From assembly GCF_008831285.2 (NCBI RefSeq), contig NC_045150.1, forward strand, positions 6,212,001 through 6,276,000: a stretch of DNA of 64,000 nucleotides, in the 5' to 3' direction. The stretch is from Nymphaea colorata. Taxonomy: Eukaryota; Streptophyta; Magnoliopsida; Nymphaeales; Nymphaeaceae. The notes under the pieces are model-generated. The model saw only the letters and a list, made by a program, of their open reading frames with translations. It did no database searches and had not been told where the DNA came from. Positions 1 to 12,462 of this stretch are shown here, piece after piece; the stretch's first letter is position 1, and each line of letters begins with the position of its first letter. The translations under genes were made by a program, and so were the position numbers.

Positions 1-8
1 AATCTCAC

Positions 9-470
9 GCATGTATTAAGTACTCGAGAGCCCGTTTGTCGCGGGTTCGGACTTTCCGAGAGGTGATGCCGATCCCTCGGAAGAAAGATTTCTCGCAGCC
101 CGGGGAATCCTGATCACCGCTTACCCATTTCTGCATTACCCTACCAATTCTCATGAGACCCACGATGGAAGCAAACCCGAATTTCTGAAAGATCGAAACC
201 CTAACTTTTTCTTATAGAATTTCACCTGGCAAGTTCCCTGCTCAATCCTATGCCACATATATCCATGGAAATCAGACCTAAATTCCGTTTTTTTTTTTCC
301 CGGACGATTCCGACTTCGACCCAAATGCGAAAGAAACACCACCAATTCCCCTCCAGAACAGTTACCTGATCAAGAATGGAAGCGAACTCCCTGTGTGGAG
401 CACTTCTAGGGTTTGAAAGAGAGAGGGAGAGCGAGAATGAGAGAAAGAAAGTAGGGGGGAGGGGGCTCGT
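9..470 (-). CDS. 5' end of an unrecognised gene, running off the left edge
   Basis: On the minus strand an ATG at 154 opens 48 codons plus two bases, ending at position 9 just before a good donor (GTGAG). The peptide starts MRIGRVMQKW and ends near RALEYLIH. I do not recognise the family. Upstream there is a possible 5' UTR exon (about 470-366) rich in CT on the minus strand and carrying AAACCCTAG, followed by a donor (CAG|GTAACT). A possible acceptor (TTTCAG) lies near 186. A second telo-box-like AAACCCTAA sits near 200; such motifs are common near starts of plant housekeeping genes. The remainder of the gene would lie outside the window, so the product cannot be judged. Confidence 0.35.
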
Positions 471-664
471 GCTTTTCTAGCGTGGCGAACGCTACTGGTT
501 CCACGGGAATCAACTAAAATGCCACTACCTTTATTGGAACAGAATTGCCCATCCAACCGGCTATCCATCATAAATGTGTTGGACTCGGTGGAGTGTGAAC
601 TGATACCCACTAAACACCGGTCCAAAGCTCAGGCTCGAGTTGGTCTCAAGTTCTTGTCGCAGCT

Positions 665-741
665 CAAAGTTCCACTTGTTTAGTTATTGGACCAGACTCG
701 ATCAAAGTTCCACTTGTTTAGTTATTGGACCAGACTCGATC
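665..741. repeat. 38-bp unit in tandem, two copies
   Basis: The unit beginning caaagttccacttgtt is present twice head to tail with a 38-bp period and no mismatch that I can see. It lies in non-coding sequence. Confidence 0.9.
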
Positions 742-1604
742 GTCAGCTTCATACTCATCTGGCATTGGTTTAATGTCTACTTTTATTTGAAAGCAAAGTT
801 TTATTTTTTTAATATTTTAAAAGCACTCGACGATGTATCAATAGTTTTATGAGCCATCGGCAACACACAAATAATTTCTAAGGGAGTCACTGACGACACA
901 CCAAGAGTTTTTAAGAAAGTCATCGTTAAAAGTTTGTATGTCGACATCACGTCTATATATATATATATATATATATGTTAAATCAACCCCAAGCCTAGCC
1001 TATCATAGGCTGCATAACCAACTACCCATTTAGTACCCGGCTCATTGACCAACCTTAAGCGAAAGCATGCACTAGGATGTATCAATCTAAATCAATCTAT
1101 TTAGCAAGTTCTCATAAACAAAACTCATATCCCTTAAGCGGTTATTTTTTGATTCATTGAGCAATTTTGTAAGCTAAGTCTTTCTTCTTCATATTGAGGG
1201 AGTGGCTGATTGATGTTTAGGGCAAAAAAGGTTTTCCCGTTACAGCTCAAGACCTTGGAGGCAGGGACAAACCTCTGGCTCGCCCAAAACACATGAGGAT
1301 TCAAAAGTGACAAATTAAAAGATGCTTCTTTTTCTAACCAAAGGACCACTAACACCCTAGTCTCCATTCAATTTGAACACCTTCCCTCAAAAAATGATTA
1401 GGTTGATTGGTAAATTGGAAACAAATGGTAGGTTGATTGGATTTAGTCTTATAAACTTCATGATTCCTTAAGGTTGGTAGGTGGTGGCATGTCGATGATT
1501 TCTTACCATTGGCATAATTCACTTCTATACCACTTCTATGTCATTTTGGCGGACCATGAGTTCCAAGAGTTTGATAAATTTGACTCTAAGAGACATTTAT
1601 GTAA
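742..1604. other. No gene seen; short (TA)n tract
   Basis: This is AT-rich intergenic sequence. It contains a (TA)n run at about 954-977. Its open reading frames are short and show no recognisable motif. Confidence 0.6.
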
Positions 1605-1845
1605 GTTGAAGTTAGAGCTTATAGAGAAAACCTTCAAATTCGGAAAGTGTAGTTGAAGTTAGAGCTTATAGAGCAAAATCATTCAAATTTGGAAAGTGTC
1701 TATACATGACCTTTTTTTGCCTTAGACTTGATTACAGTGTCATAAGTATCTATGAGTTATACATTTGATTATTACTCATTCAAATTTGGAAAGTGTTGAT
1801 ATATGACCTTTTCTTGCCTTAGATTTGATTAGAATGTCATATGTA
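1605..1845. repeat. Local imperfect direct repeats
   Basis: Two overlapping direct-repeat sets are visible. A block starting gttgaagttagagcttatag occurs twice about 58 bp apart. A block running from attcaaatttggaaagtgt to about tttgattagaatgtcata occurs twice about 100 bp apart with several substitutions. The array abuts the Ty3/gypsy fragment and may be part of the same decayed insertion. Confidence 0.7.
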
Positions 1846-2316
1846 TAGAAGAATTATACATCTTATTGTGAAATATGTAGCTATTGTCCTTTGATAGGTT
1901 GCCCTCCATTTTCCGATCTGAATGGCACCATTATATAATAGGATGTTCCTTGTGAGGGTGGTAAAAGAGGCTTTGGCATGATTTTTGACTAGCAGTTTGA
2001 TTTGCTTATAAAATGAATATTCATTCATGAAAGAGAACATGACATGTCGGATAATACTATCGGCTAAGAGGTTGATCTTTAGAAGCAGATAATCATCTAT
2101 TGAAGGAGGTGCTTTGTTAAGATTCGTAAAAACAATGCAAACACAGACTTTGCCATTTTTCTTAGGGACTAGCATGATGTTGATAAACCAGTTAAGGTAA
2201 TTGATTAGTCGAATAAAGTACGCTTTTAATGAATTTTCTAAGCCTTCATTGACTTTGCCCTCTAATTAGAGACTATCTACCTATATACAATATTTGGGTT
2301 CATCTTATGTGCCAAT
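1837..2316 (-). pseudogene. Ty3/gypsy reverse transcriptase fragment
   Basis: The minus strand reads a decayed polyprotein piece of a Ty3/gypsy retrotransposon. The stretch LVPKKNGKVCVC is followed by FTNLNKA, FSFMNEYS and WRATYQR, which correspond to the start of the reverse transcriptase domain (KKNGKWRVC, DLNKA, SFMDGYSGYNQI and GATYQR in the family). Further upstream, INIGT and DEPKYCI correspond to the linker before the RT but contain two stop codons. No LTR, integrase or RNase H was found nearby, and the catalytic YVDD part lies beyond the broken end. This is an old non-functional fragment. Confidence 0.75.
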
Positions 2317-5149
2317 GTTGATTTTCTTAGTCAAGTCATTGGCTAAGGGAGAGAGATCGAGTTGATCCTACCTCTGAATTTGTGTGAACTTTACCAAATT
2401 CTATTATGGATAAATCTAATTTCGATAGTACTCTTGATTGCTCTTTGGATTCACTCATGATTTGGCTTTTGCCTTGGTTATACTTGAACAATAATGAAAC
2501 TTTGGAAGTTCTATTAGAGATGGGACAAACTGAGATAGTTGTGGTTTGGAACATGATCCATTTCTAGCCTTGGGAGCCAATTTGAAGTCTCGAAATGAAA
2601 AATAGGTTTAAAAATTGAACAACACATTTGATTAGTGTTAGGAACGAGACTTTCCCTCCCTCTCTCTCATGATACCAAGAGAACAAACCAAAGAAGAGAA
2701 GAAAGAAGACACAATAGACAAAGTTCTCTTAGGTCCATGGCCACATAAAGTTTTCACTATCACAGAAGAATCAAATAATACAAGAAACAATCCTCTCTTA
2801 AACACGGGGATTAGGGCAAGCTTGCAAAATATAAATTTACATGAATATCTGCTAAGTATAGATCAGGATCCGCGCTCCAACAATCAAAAGGGAAAGTGAC
2901 CACTAGTTGAAAGAGTTTTATTTCGCAGACTAAAAAGAGTAGAAGGATAGGCAATATTAACAAGGAATAACAGGGATGAATATAGAAGATGAAAAAATAA
3001 AACTGCTCACCAAGCCAATAGAGATAAGATTGACTCCACAACAAGCAAAGATTAAACAAAAGGAAATCAAGACCATAAGAGCCAATGAATATCAAGACTG
3101 AGACAAAATCAAGACATTGACCCAATGGGAAAGGGAAGACCACAATCAAAAGAATTTGGGTTAGTTTAAAGTTCTAAACATGATTAAAAAGTGATATGAA
3201 CATAAAGGGTTCAAGCATCAATCAAATTCAACAATTGGCTACACAGATGATTATGCACATACAACACTCCCTAAATGGCAACCCTAACATGCATTATTTT
3301 GAAAACAGGTATATGACCCTGACTCGACTCAGGCTTCCTAGGTCATGTTTCTTCGAATCAAAACATGCCTTTAAACCCAAATTAAGGTCCAAAGCACATA
3401 TGTGGCATAGAATTCTCTAGAGTGACTGCAAATTGGGTTCACAGTTTTCCTTGATATATAGGCCTATGGTGCTAGCAAGGGAACTTGTTGAGCTCAAAAT
3501 TGGTTCAGTTTGTAAGATACTCTCAAACAATGGAAAGACCAAGACAAAAATAGGCAAAGGATATTCTGAAAGTTTGTAGTACATTCACAATCAGTTAGCT
3601 CTAATATAATGAACCCTAAGATAGGGGTTAAAATAATGGAGGAAAAATGCACTTGCATACTTGGTTTTCATACAAATCCTAAATTAAAAAGGGTGACATA
3701 ATTCTAGGTGAACATGAATGAGGTTCATTGATTAGTCCAAAATGCAAAAGCAAATAAAAAGCAGCCAAACTATGCTAAATTTTTATATGAAATGAAATGT
3801 CAACTAGGTTCAAAGTTAAGGCTTTTGGGTTCCATGTGTAGCAAATATCAAAGGACAATATCTAGAAGCTTTGAAGTATATACGTGAAGGACCAATTAGA
3901 TGTGAAGGATTCTAATAGGTCCTATCTAAGTCACCATCTATGTTTAGAGGTAGCAATTTTTTCCATTATTCCATCTTTTCCACCTTTGGAAAAGAAAAAA
4001 GTTTGAAAATTCGCCTTTAGTTTGAAATTTGCAGGAAGTCATAACACCTTTATCAAGGGTTACTAGAGTCGAGGATTGATTTTTATGCCTTCTATACCTC
4101 AAAATCTCTCAGAATTATCTTGAAAACTAAGTACAAAGTGAAATGTGCATGGTGTGACCTACCCTGAAGAGTGCTGAATTTTGAAAAACGATGGTGAATC
4201 ATTATTTGGACTAGAAATAATAGAAGGAGAGCCTGTGAAACCATGACAAAAGTTTGGTTTAAATAGATGGGCATGATTGATTTTGGTAAAGAGTCCTTAA
4301 CTGATTTAGACGGAGAAAAAGAACATGATCTTAATAATATGTTCGCAGAAGAATTCCTAACTAAACTAAATTTGGTAAAGATATTTGAACAAAGAAGAAT
4401 TTATTGGACTTATTTGAAAACTATCGATGTTGTATTTGAACAGGTTGTTTACATAAGAATCCAACGTTAGTTTGGGAAATGATTGTATTTATTTATTTTT
4501 TTTTTGGGTGGGGTGGGTTGGGAGGGGATTAGGTTTATAAGTGAAAGGATAAATATCCAATTGGATCTAAGAAAGAACACTTGGAGCTAGAAAGATCCAA
4601 CTGGATTTTGAAAGGTATATGAAGAAAGGCCCAACTAAGTCTATAAAGAAAATCAAAATAACACTAGGGAATGTGAAAACAAGAAATTGGACCATTAGGA
4701 CTGGATCCTCATTATTAGGTCCATAAATAAAGAGTTCAAAAGGAATTTGGAAAATGGTAATCTTTTTGGGCCTTAAGATTTGAGTCTTCATCGTTAATAT
4801 TAAAGTATATTTGGAGAATGGTATTGAAAAGATCAATTAAGCTGGTTTTTGATTTTTTTTTAAGATAGCTTTCGAAATATGTTTTAGGAGAATTCATTTT
4901 GAAAAGTTGCTTTAGATTTGAGTTGGATAATTTAGCAAATTTGGATTATACTCATCTATGTGGCAATTACAAAAGTTTTTGTCAGAGGCTTAAAGCAGAA
5001 AAGAAACAATTAATATGGTTATTTGATTATATATTACAAGAAAATGGGTTAAATATAAGGAAATGTGGGCTACTTGAGGCAGACTCAGCGGCATTTTCAG
5101 CCTTTGAGTGCAGGCCCTGTAAACAACCTATAAGGAAATGAATTCTAAA
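2317..5149. other. No gene seen
   Basis: About 2.8 kb of AT-rich sequence with only short open frames that lack recognisable domains. The part from 4500 to 4830 shows weak periodic wording (repeats of tccaactggat-like phrases) similar in style to the array that follows. It may be old retrotransposon sequence. Confidence 0.5.
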
Positions 5150-5580
5150 AACTAAGGCAAATGGAGTTGGAAAATTCTACTAATTAGATGTACTTGAAAA
5201 CCGTATTAAATAGTTTGAAATTTTGTATTAAATGGCTTTTAAAAATTCTATTAATGGATCCAAATGTCTGTATTAGATGAATTTGGAAATATGTATTAGT
5301 TAGACATAAAAATCTATGTTAGTTGGATTAAAAAAAAAACTGTATTAAAGAATTTGAATGTCCGTTTTGCTGGACCTCAAAAAGTGTAACTCTAGTTAGG
5401 GATTTGAAAACTGTTTTTAGTGGATTTGGAAAACTATGTTAACGACTTTGAAGAATTGTATTGACTGGATTTGAGAGGACTAGGAACTGCATTGTTTGAA
5501 AACTATATTGGTTGGATTTGAAAATCATATCAATTGAATTTGAAAGTTGTGGGAATTGGACTAAAAAACTACATTAACAT
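5150..5580. repeat. Degenerate short tandem array
   Basis: A loosely repeated phrase close to tgtattagttggatttgaaaa recurs many times with variable spacing of roughly 25-35 bp. Copies are heavily substituted, so unit length and copy number cannot be fixed by eye. No coding potential is evident. Confidence 0.6.
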
Positions 5581-6270
5581 GATAAAGTTAGATTGATTTG
5601 CTCACGCAATAGTGAAGTAAGCTTGGAAATGCACACATTCGATAACTTAAAATTAGAGAATTTATATGATCTCGAAGGTGACTCAAATTTATTACAGGCT
5701 ATTAAAGGAACGAGTCGTGCTTCCACAGGCCTATAGGAAAATCATGCATAATATCCAAAGAGGGCAGCAACGGAATGAAGAGAGCCCAATCATTCCTTGC
5801 CGTGTGTGGTTACTCCCTCATTTATCCTTGCAAACTGAATTATTCTTTTCTTAAGAGCCATGTTTTTGTTTCCAAAATTACCTCCCGTTTTCTCAATCAA
5901 CATGCTTTCAGACCTCCTTGGCTGATGCATTTTGAACTGTTCTAGGTATGTCTTTGGTTGACAAGATGAACAATTATTTATTGTAACTACATTCATAAAT
6001 TCTGATTTCCTCATTGGCAATATCTGCTTTAACAGTTTGTGACACATCATTAATCTTGTTTCTCAAGTTTCACATTTCAATTACAATGTAAAGCAAATTC
6101 GCCCAACTGTAAATGCTGAGAAAAAAAAACCCAATCACTTTCTTGAAGCAATATTTATTGCTGAAGGGAAGCTGAATAAAGCTATCTACTTACTACAATG
6201 ATGTTCAAGACATTTTACATTGGTAGTCAAGACAAATAGGATAAAACATAGAAGTTTAGTGTCTTGCTCT
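5581..6270. other. Downstream flank of the FIS1-like gene; nothing else seen
   Basis: This sequence lies downstream of the minus-strand stop at 6271 and would hold the 3' UTR. No other gene or repeat is apparent. Confidence 0.5.
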
Positions 6271-9200
6271 TCATTTACCCCTTCTATCCAACCTACTGAA
6301 TTTCTTGATTCCTAGGATAAAGCACCCACCAGCAAATAACATTGCCGCGATGGCAGCAAAACCCTTGATGATCTGATCACCTATAAAAAGGTCCTTTCAG
6401 TTAGCTGACGATGAGGGAAGAGACATCACATGCACAGACACACACACACACATCAACATATATAAATGCAGAAGGGATGGGGCAATATTTCTGACCAGAT
6501 ATATATCAGGGTTTATCATCAGAGTGCAGGACAGATCATTCACAAGGTGAAATGCTTATGAGCAACACCACCAAACCACGAATTTTAAGGTCGGTGTTCC
6601 ATCAACTGCACATGAAAAGCCAACCAAGATACAAGTTTGGTCCCTGCTAGCATCGTACATGCAATACCAGGAACTAGATCCCATTCTCTGTAATCAAGAT
6701 CAGATCCCGAGTGCAAACAGTTAAGGGTGTAAATTACATCCAGACCCTGATCCAATCCAAGCTACTATGTCCAAGCATGTTTTCAGAATCAGGTCAGATT
6801 TGAGGGCATGTGTGAATTTTTGTCACATTTGACACCACGTATATACTATTTTATGTCATATCCAACACCATATATGTACTAACTAGACCGTGTGGATCCA
6901 GCCTCAATGTTGATTCTTTTTATTGAATGTTTCTCTTTGTAAATAAAATTTATAAGCCAGATCTTGGCTGTTGACACCGAAAGGAGCATGTGTATTCTGA
7001 TGACAAGGGGAAATCACCAAATTTTGGACTTGCAATGTAAGAAATGCACGTCTACTTTGGTCTCCAATTGTTGCCGTGCAAAACTCATCTCATGTCTACC
7101 AACTTACCAAGAAGTTCCCTGAGCCACTGCTTTTGCTTGTAGGGCAACAAGTTTTGTTGCTTCTTTCAGCTTAAGGACTTGAATCCAACTTACCCAACTA
7201 AGGTGCAGAGAGATTGAAGCTTACCAAAACGAACATATGAAACAGAAAACAAATTAACAGCGCAACTAATTGCCTCACCTTTCATCATCCTATGGTAAGC
7301 AACATCTTCAAGATGGAAAACCTTCTTTAGAAGGGGAAGTTCCTGCAAGGAGAGGAGAAGGTTCCAGTTATTTCTGTTATGATCTGCATCTCACATCCAT
7401 GAAACACAACAAGGTTTATGTAACAATCTCTCTCTCTCCCTCTCCAAAATCAAACATGACTTAGAAAAATTCTTAATAGAGTAGAACATAAATTTAATAG
7501 AAGTTACATGTATGGCATGGTCAAATTTGTAAGGAAATCTATATGGAGAACATCAAGCTGTGATTTCAGAAGAGTGTTGGTAAATATGCTAGCTGAAACA
7601 GCAACTTCCTATATGGTTTCAAACGCAATTTTGGACCAATAAAATCTTTCTGGTCTCCAATTTGAACCCTTAACATATTTGATAAAAACTACATATGTAA
7701 AATGTGTTGGTCCTGACCTCTTTGGGTAAGGCCACATTGTCTGCCTCAGCTGAAAGGCTACTGGTGTTTTCAATTTTTTATTTTATTTTTTACATTTTCT
7801 AAAGAACAACGTGAAAATTATGACAAGTTTCCAAATACACAAGTCCAGTTGGAAATTGAGTTTTTAAACTCTAGTCAAACTGAACGATGAGTGCTCCATC
7901 AAGGCTGTACCATGTCATCCCCCTCATCTCTCTCCATACTATTTTACCACAGTTTGACATAGCAAATAATTTCTTCTTTTGAGGAGTATGAAGGATATGA
8001 GTATGTGACAGGAGGAGAATGTGAAGGGTGACAAGTTAAAGACCTTAGATCAAGTTTCAACTTTACCATTCTGCTGTCTTCTTAACTTTTGATGACCGGA
8101 GCTCACTTGGGCTTTTCTTTAAGTGTTAAAAGTTGTTTAAAAATGAAATAAATAATTTAATTAATAAACTAAATAAGATGAGTACCTTTGAAGCTTGTTC
8201 TATAAAGTAGTGGCTCTTTGAATAGCGGCCTTGTCTACGATATTCCAAGGCAAGGAGACAAAGAACCCTTGTTCTTTTGAGCCTACTGCTACAGTCTTTT
8301 AGAGCATCTGTCAAACCGAAAACATCAGCTTAAACATTAATGTGCAAGCCAACTAGTTAAAGCTGTAACATGAAAACTAGAAAACCCCAGAAAAGTGACT
8401 TGAATTATTTATATGTTAACACAAAGAGGTTGTCATTTGAAACATATACTAATACAACACGAGAATGAGTATGGTATTCCTGAATTTTCTGACGTAAGAA
8501 ATTGGCAAAGAAGGGTTAATTGGATGGAGAGTGCAGGTGAAACGCAACCAGGACCAGTAGGTTTATTTAATTCTAGTTTTCATTGTGTGTGTGTGTGTGT
8601 GGTTTTTTTTTTAATAATTTTGGGTCTTCAGCATGCCCGGATCCAAATAGTAATTTGATACTCAATTTATGAAATCAGTTAGAATTAGAAGGTTACACAT
8701 TATCTTATTGCTCACCTAAAACAGTACTTTCGTTTATAAGTTAGGAAACATTATACTATCACAAAAAGGCATTTCCAATCTGTAAGTACATAAGCTATTA
8801 GTGTTTTTTCATAGTTGAATTGAGATTGATGTAAGCATTGCAACAGGACATTAGGTTAAAAATTGTTATTTAGGCGATATGACCTCCAAGTTCTGCTATT
8901 TTCCTTTAATGAGAAAAATGGTTAGTTTTCAAATATTACAAAAACAGAAGATAAGAAATTAATGGAAGCCTAAAGAGTCTATGTTTTCCCAATTTTCGTT
9001 TTAAATAATGATTTATATAATTCTCTTAGAGATGTAAAATTTTGAACAATAAATGTTAATTAACCTCCATAAATCAATTTTTTAGTTTTTTTCCATTTTC
9101 AACCTGCTGTTTATTTAAATAAGACTTTGTTGCATTCCATGTTCATACAATATTGGTGGCTTGACCCTATAACTGTAAGCATTCTTCTCACAGAAATAGA

Positions 9201-10937
9201 GTTACTTATTAGTGTCCCTGTCAAAAAAATCTTCTACTTATGGGCACGTACAATTTTATGATGATAAAAAAAAATGGGTTATATTCAATATGAGAACCTC
9301 TTTCAGTTGCTTCAATTATTAGTTTATTATTCACCAAACATGATCCACATCCCAACTTTTAGGTTTTTCAACATGTAGATTACATTCACGATTGACATGG
9401 TACTTAACAGCAGAAGAGTTCAAACTTCAAACTCCTTAGCCGAATAAGGATCCATATATATGCCAAGAAGTTTCCTTGTTTCATCTGTAGGCTACTAGGC
9501 TTCATTTAAAAACTCTCCCTCTCTTTCTCCCGCAGGAACCATGCATGCATAATAGTAAAACAAAATTATATGACACTGGACATGTGGATGAACTACAAAA
9601 AATAATATCTGAACTATCACTAATCAATTTGAAATATTTGAACCAGATTGTCCTGATGAGATTATATAAGTGCCCCTAAATTCTTGTTTCATTAAGTGCA
9701 TGTTAGAAGTTATAACAGCACATGCATTGGCCCCTAGAAGAACCTTAAAGTAGAAAGCAAACAATCAGCCAAAAATAATCAACCAAAGCACTGCACCTGC
9801 AAGCAAAGCTATGCCAATCCCCACATTCTCTTGCAACCCTGATTGCATGAGAGCCGACAGAAGACTCATGGTTGCTGTGTCTTCCTCTTCCAACTCTGGA
9901 ACTTCATCAAGATCCTTTAACAAAACAATAAATTAAGAGAAGCTAATCAATGTAGATAAGTATACCAACTATAAATGCTTGACCATAAACAGAAAATGAA
10001 AAAAAATGGCCTCAGCTAATTTGCAGGGAGATGCACATTGATTAAAACATTTTTCAAAATTAACAATCAAGAAACAGAGAAAATATGTTGAAAATTTTAC
10101 AATATATGGTTGTAAATAAGCCAGGATCTTCATTTTAACAAGCAAAGCAACTTATCTTGTGTGTTAGAAATGGTGAATCCAACCACCATAATCTACGAGA
10201 AAAATGCTATTAAAAAGTTAATGCATCAAAACAGTTTGGTGGAGACCTAATACAGAGAAGCCAAACTTGTGATGCAATTATGGAAGAGGAATCAAACACC
10301 CCTAAAGCTTTAGTGTCAATTCATTGTTCCAAGAGGAGAATAGCATTATAAAATAGAATCACAGGAACAAAGTTCAGTAAACCTTCACTATTTCTTGAAG
10401 AAGAAGCCAACAATGTGTTTCATCTCCTGTCCTAAAGTATCCTACGGCAAGAAGATAAAGCTTCTCCATCTTCTGCAAGAGGCTGCTGGAGCTATCCAAA
10501 TCGGCTGCAAAAACGTCACAACTATTAATTTTTCGTTTGCCGTCTTCTTTTCTTTTTCCCTTTTGTCTTTTTTCCTCAAAAAAAGAAAAAGAAAAAAGAA
10601 AACTACCATTATAGGTATCCTGAAGAATGTACCATAATAAGGGATATAACTAATGTGTGAGTGTGTCTGAAAGCGATTGAACAGTATGGCCCATATTTCC
10701 AGCCTCAAAATCAATCAAATACCGATGTAGTAAAGTCACCTGCTAGAATGCTCATTCCACGTTGGACATCCTTTCTTTGCCTTGAGTGAACAAGAGCCGA
10801 ACATAACTTGGTTGAGTCCTCGTTGCCATTGGAAGCCTCTCTTTCACAAGACTACATATCATTATATCAAATGCAAATGAATAGTATGCCAAAGAAAGAA
10901 GGAAAAGAATTGGTCACATTTGGTTTTACGAAAGGAG

Positions 10938-10973
<36 letters not shown>

Positions 10974-11278
10974 CACGTTGCAAATGATTGAAGCAGAACA
11001 TCTCGTTTCATTTGCATAGTTGACAAACAAGAGAAGTGGGGATCGGGAAAAGGAAATCATATGATTGAGAACGAGACAGAAGTACTTACTGCAATGTCGC
11101 CGGCTTCCGTCCATGGAAGCGTGTCGTCATCTTCTCCGAAGATGCATCGTTGCAGTCTGCTGGCAAGCCGGGGGATGGGTCCCCGAGATGCAGGTGTATG
11201 AGAGAGACGAAAGCTTTCCTTCCTCCTCACTCCTCCTCCGCCTCCACCTCCTGCGCTCTTCAATGAAACATTAGCCAT
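6271..11278 (-). CDS. FIS1-like tail-anchored TPR protein, internally duplicated
   Basis: Seven exons join in frame: 11278-11090, 10851-10740, 10504-10383, 9914-9797, 8307-8186, 7342-7279 and 6380-6271, giving 278 residues. All introns are GT-AG. Residues 64-141 match the FIS1 fission-adaptor core (CERE, SALVHSRQRKDVQRGM, KLYLLAVGYFRTGD). Residues 142-221 repeat that plan in diverged form (SALMQSGLQENVGIGIALL, CLLALEYRRQGRYSKS). The C-terminus has a hydrophobic segment (about 249-267) and then a basic tail (KKFSRLDRRGK), as in tail-anchored mitochondrial or peroxisomal FIS1. Family members are about 165-170 residues, so this one is much longer, partly through a 63-residue glycine-rich N-terminus. 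In the family FIS1 helps recruit dynamin-type fission machinery; that role is inferred here. Exon 3 ends in residues unlike FIS1 (ETHCWLLLQ), so one half may have lost function. Confidence 0.8.
10941..10970. repeat. (GA)n microsatellite in intron 1
   Basis: A pure GA run of about 30 bp lies in the first intron of the FIS1-like gene, between exon 1 (ends 11090) and exon 2 (starts 10851). Confidence 0.95.
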
Positions 11279-11372
11279 TGCACCTCCTCCTCCGCTTGTT
11301 CCTCCTTGTTGATTGGTTGTTCCTCCTCACTCCTCCTCTATCTCCTGTGGTCTTCAATGGAAGATTAGCCAT
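11279..11372 (-). repeat. Duplicated start region of the FIS1-like gene (upstream ORF)
   Basis: An upstream ATG at 11372 opens a frame beginning MANLPLKTTGDRGGVRRNN, a diverged copy of the main start MANVSLKSAGG...GGVRR at 11278. The two ATGs are 94 bp apart, so they are out of frame. The upstream copy ends after 33 codons at 11271-11273, a few bases past the main ATG. If transcribed it would act as an upstream ORF overlapping the true start, or mark an old local duplication of the 5' end. Confidence 0.7.
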
Positions 11373-12129
11373 GGCTCCTCCTCCTCCTCTCTCCTCCCCC
11401 TGTTCCTCCTCGTTGCTTGGTTGTTCCATCACCGGGGAGAAAGAACCGGCTTTCGCGTACGTGTCAGACAGGCCGGGCTGAGAGGTGCATGCTTTTTGTG
11501 CATCGTCTCGAACAATTCGGATACATTTTCCACCAAGAAATACATAGATGGACCGGCTTTCTTTCAATTAAGTAAATGGTATCGGGTTCAAATGAAATTT
11601 GTTAGAGCCCCGCTGAAGCGGAATTTGACAAAACCAAACTCGCAAGGACAAGCTTCTCCTTGTTAAGTCCCATACTTTTCTGCTGCAAGTATTATCCAGA
11701 TGGGTGTGAACTCCAGACAATGATATGTCACTTAAAACTTGCTGTATTTATTATATTTGGCCAGAATTCAACTTTATGAGCAAAAAATATATATAAATTG
11801 AAGTCAGTCGGCCAACCTCTCTTATTGATGTGATTTTTTTAGTTTTATAATCTTAAAAATAGTCGTAAATAATGCATTCCGTGGCTAGAAACCATGTCAA
11901 ATGATTTGTTGTTGTAGGATGCATAATTTGCGACACTTTTTAGTATCATAAGTTTTGTACAGTATAGTCATCCAGACTTTCAATCAATCAATTACGGGTT
12001 GCCGGTCCAATGGTTCGGGCAATGTGCAATGAGAGGCCACAGCATTTCTCCATCTAAACCGAGATAGATAAATCCAATGATCTTTTTGAAATACTTCAAC
12101 TTCTCCCACATGCAAATCCTGTGTGTAGC
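11373..12129. other. Upstream flank of the FIS1-like gene
   Basis: The first part, to about 11450, is CT-rich on the plus strand and could be 5' UTR and promoter. No TATA box stands out and no other gene is visible. Confidence 0.4.
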
Positions 12130-12462
12130 ATGGGTATGGGTCGAGCCGCCGGTGGATACCTGGTATTCGGTCTGACTCGGGCCCAAGCTTGACTCGGGCT
12201 CAAAAAAAAGGGCACCGGCCGGCTTGAAATATTATCAAATCGGTCCGAGTGGGCCTGATAATAGTTTTGTAATATATATTTTATTATTTATATGTATAAT
12301 TATAATATTTTATTATGATTTTTAATATTTATATATTATTTTATATTAAAAATATATAGTTTATAATTTAATTGGGCCAAATCTGGGTTTCTAGTGTCAG
12401 ACAAACTCAAGTTTTGGGTATCAGGCCAGCCCGAGCACGACTTTTTATCTGGCCTGCCCATA
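12130..12462. mobile_element. Candidate MITE with inverted-repeat ends
   Basis: The left end reads about catgggtatgggtcgagcc and the right end ggcctgcccatac; the right end reverse-complemented starts gtatgggcaggcc and so partly matches the left. The inside is very AT-rich, with mirrored GC-rich shoulders (gactcgggcccaag, ggccagcccgagcac). I found no convincing target-site duplication, so the limits are approximate. Confidence 0.35.
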
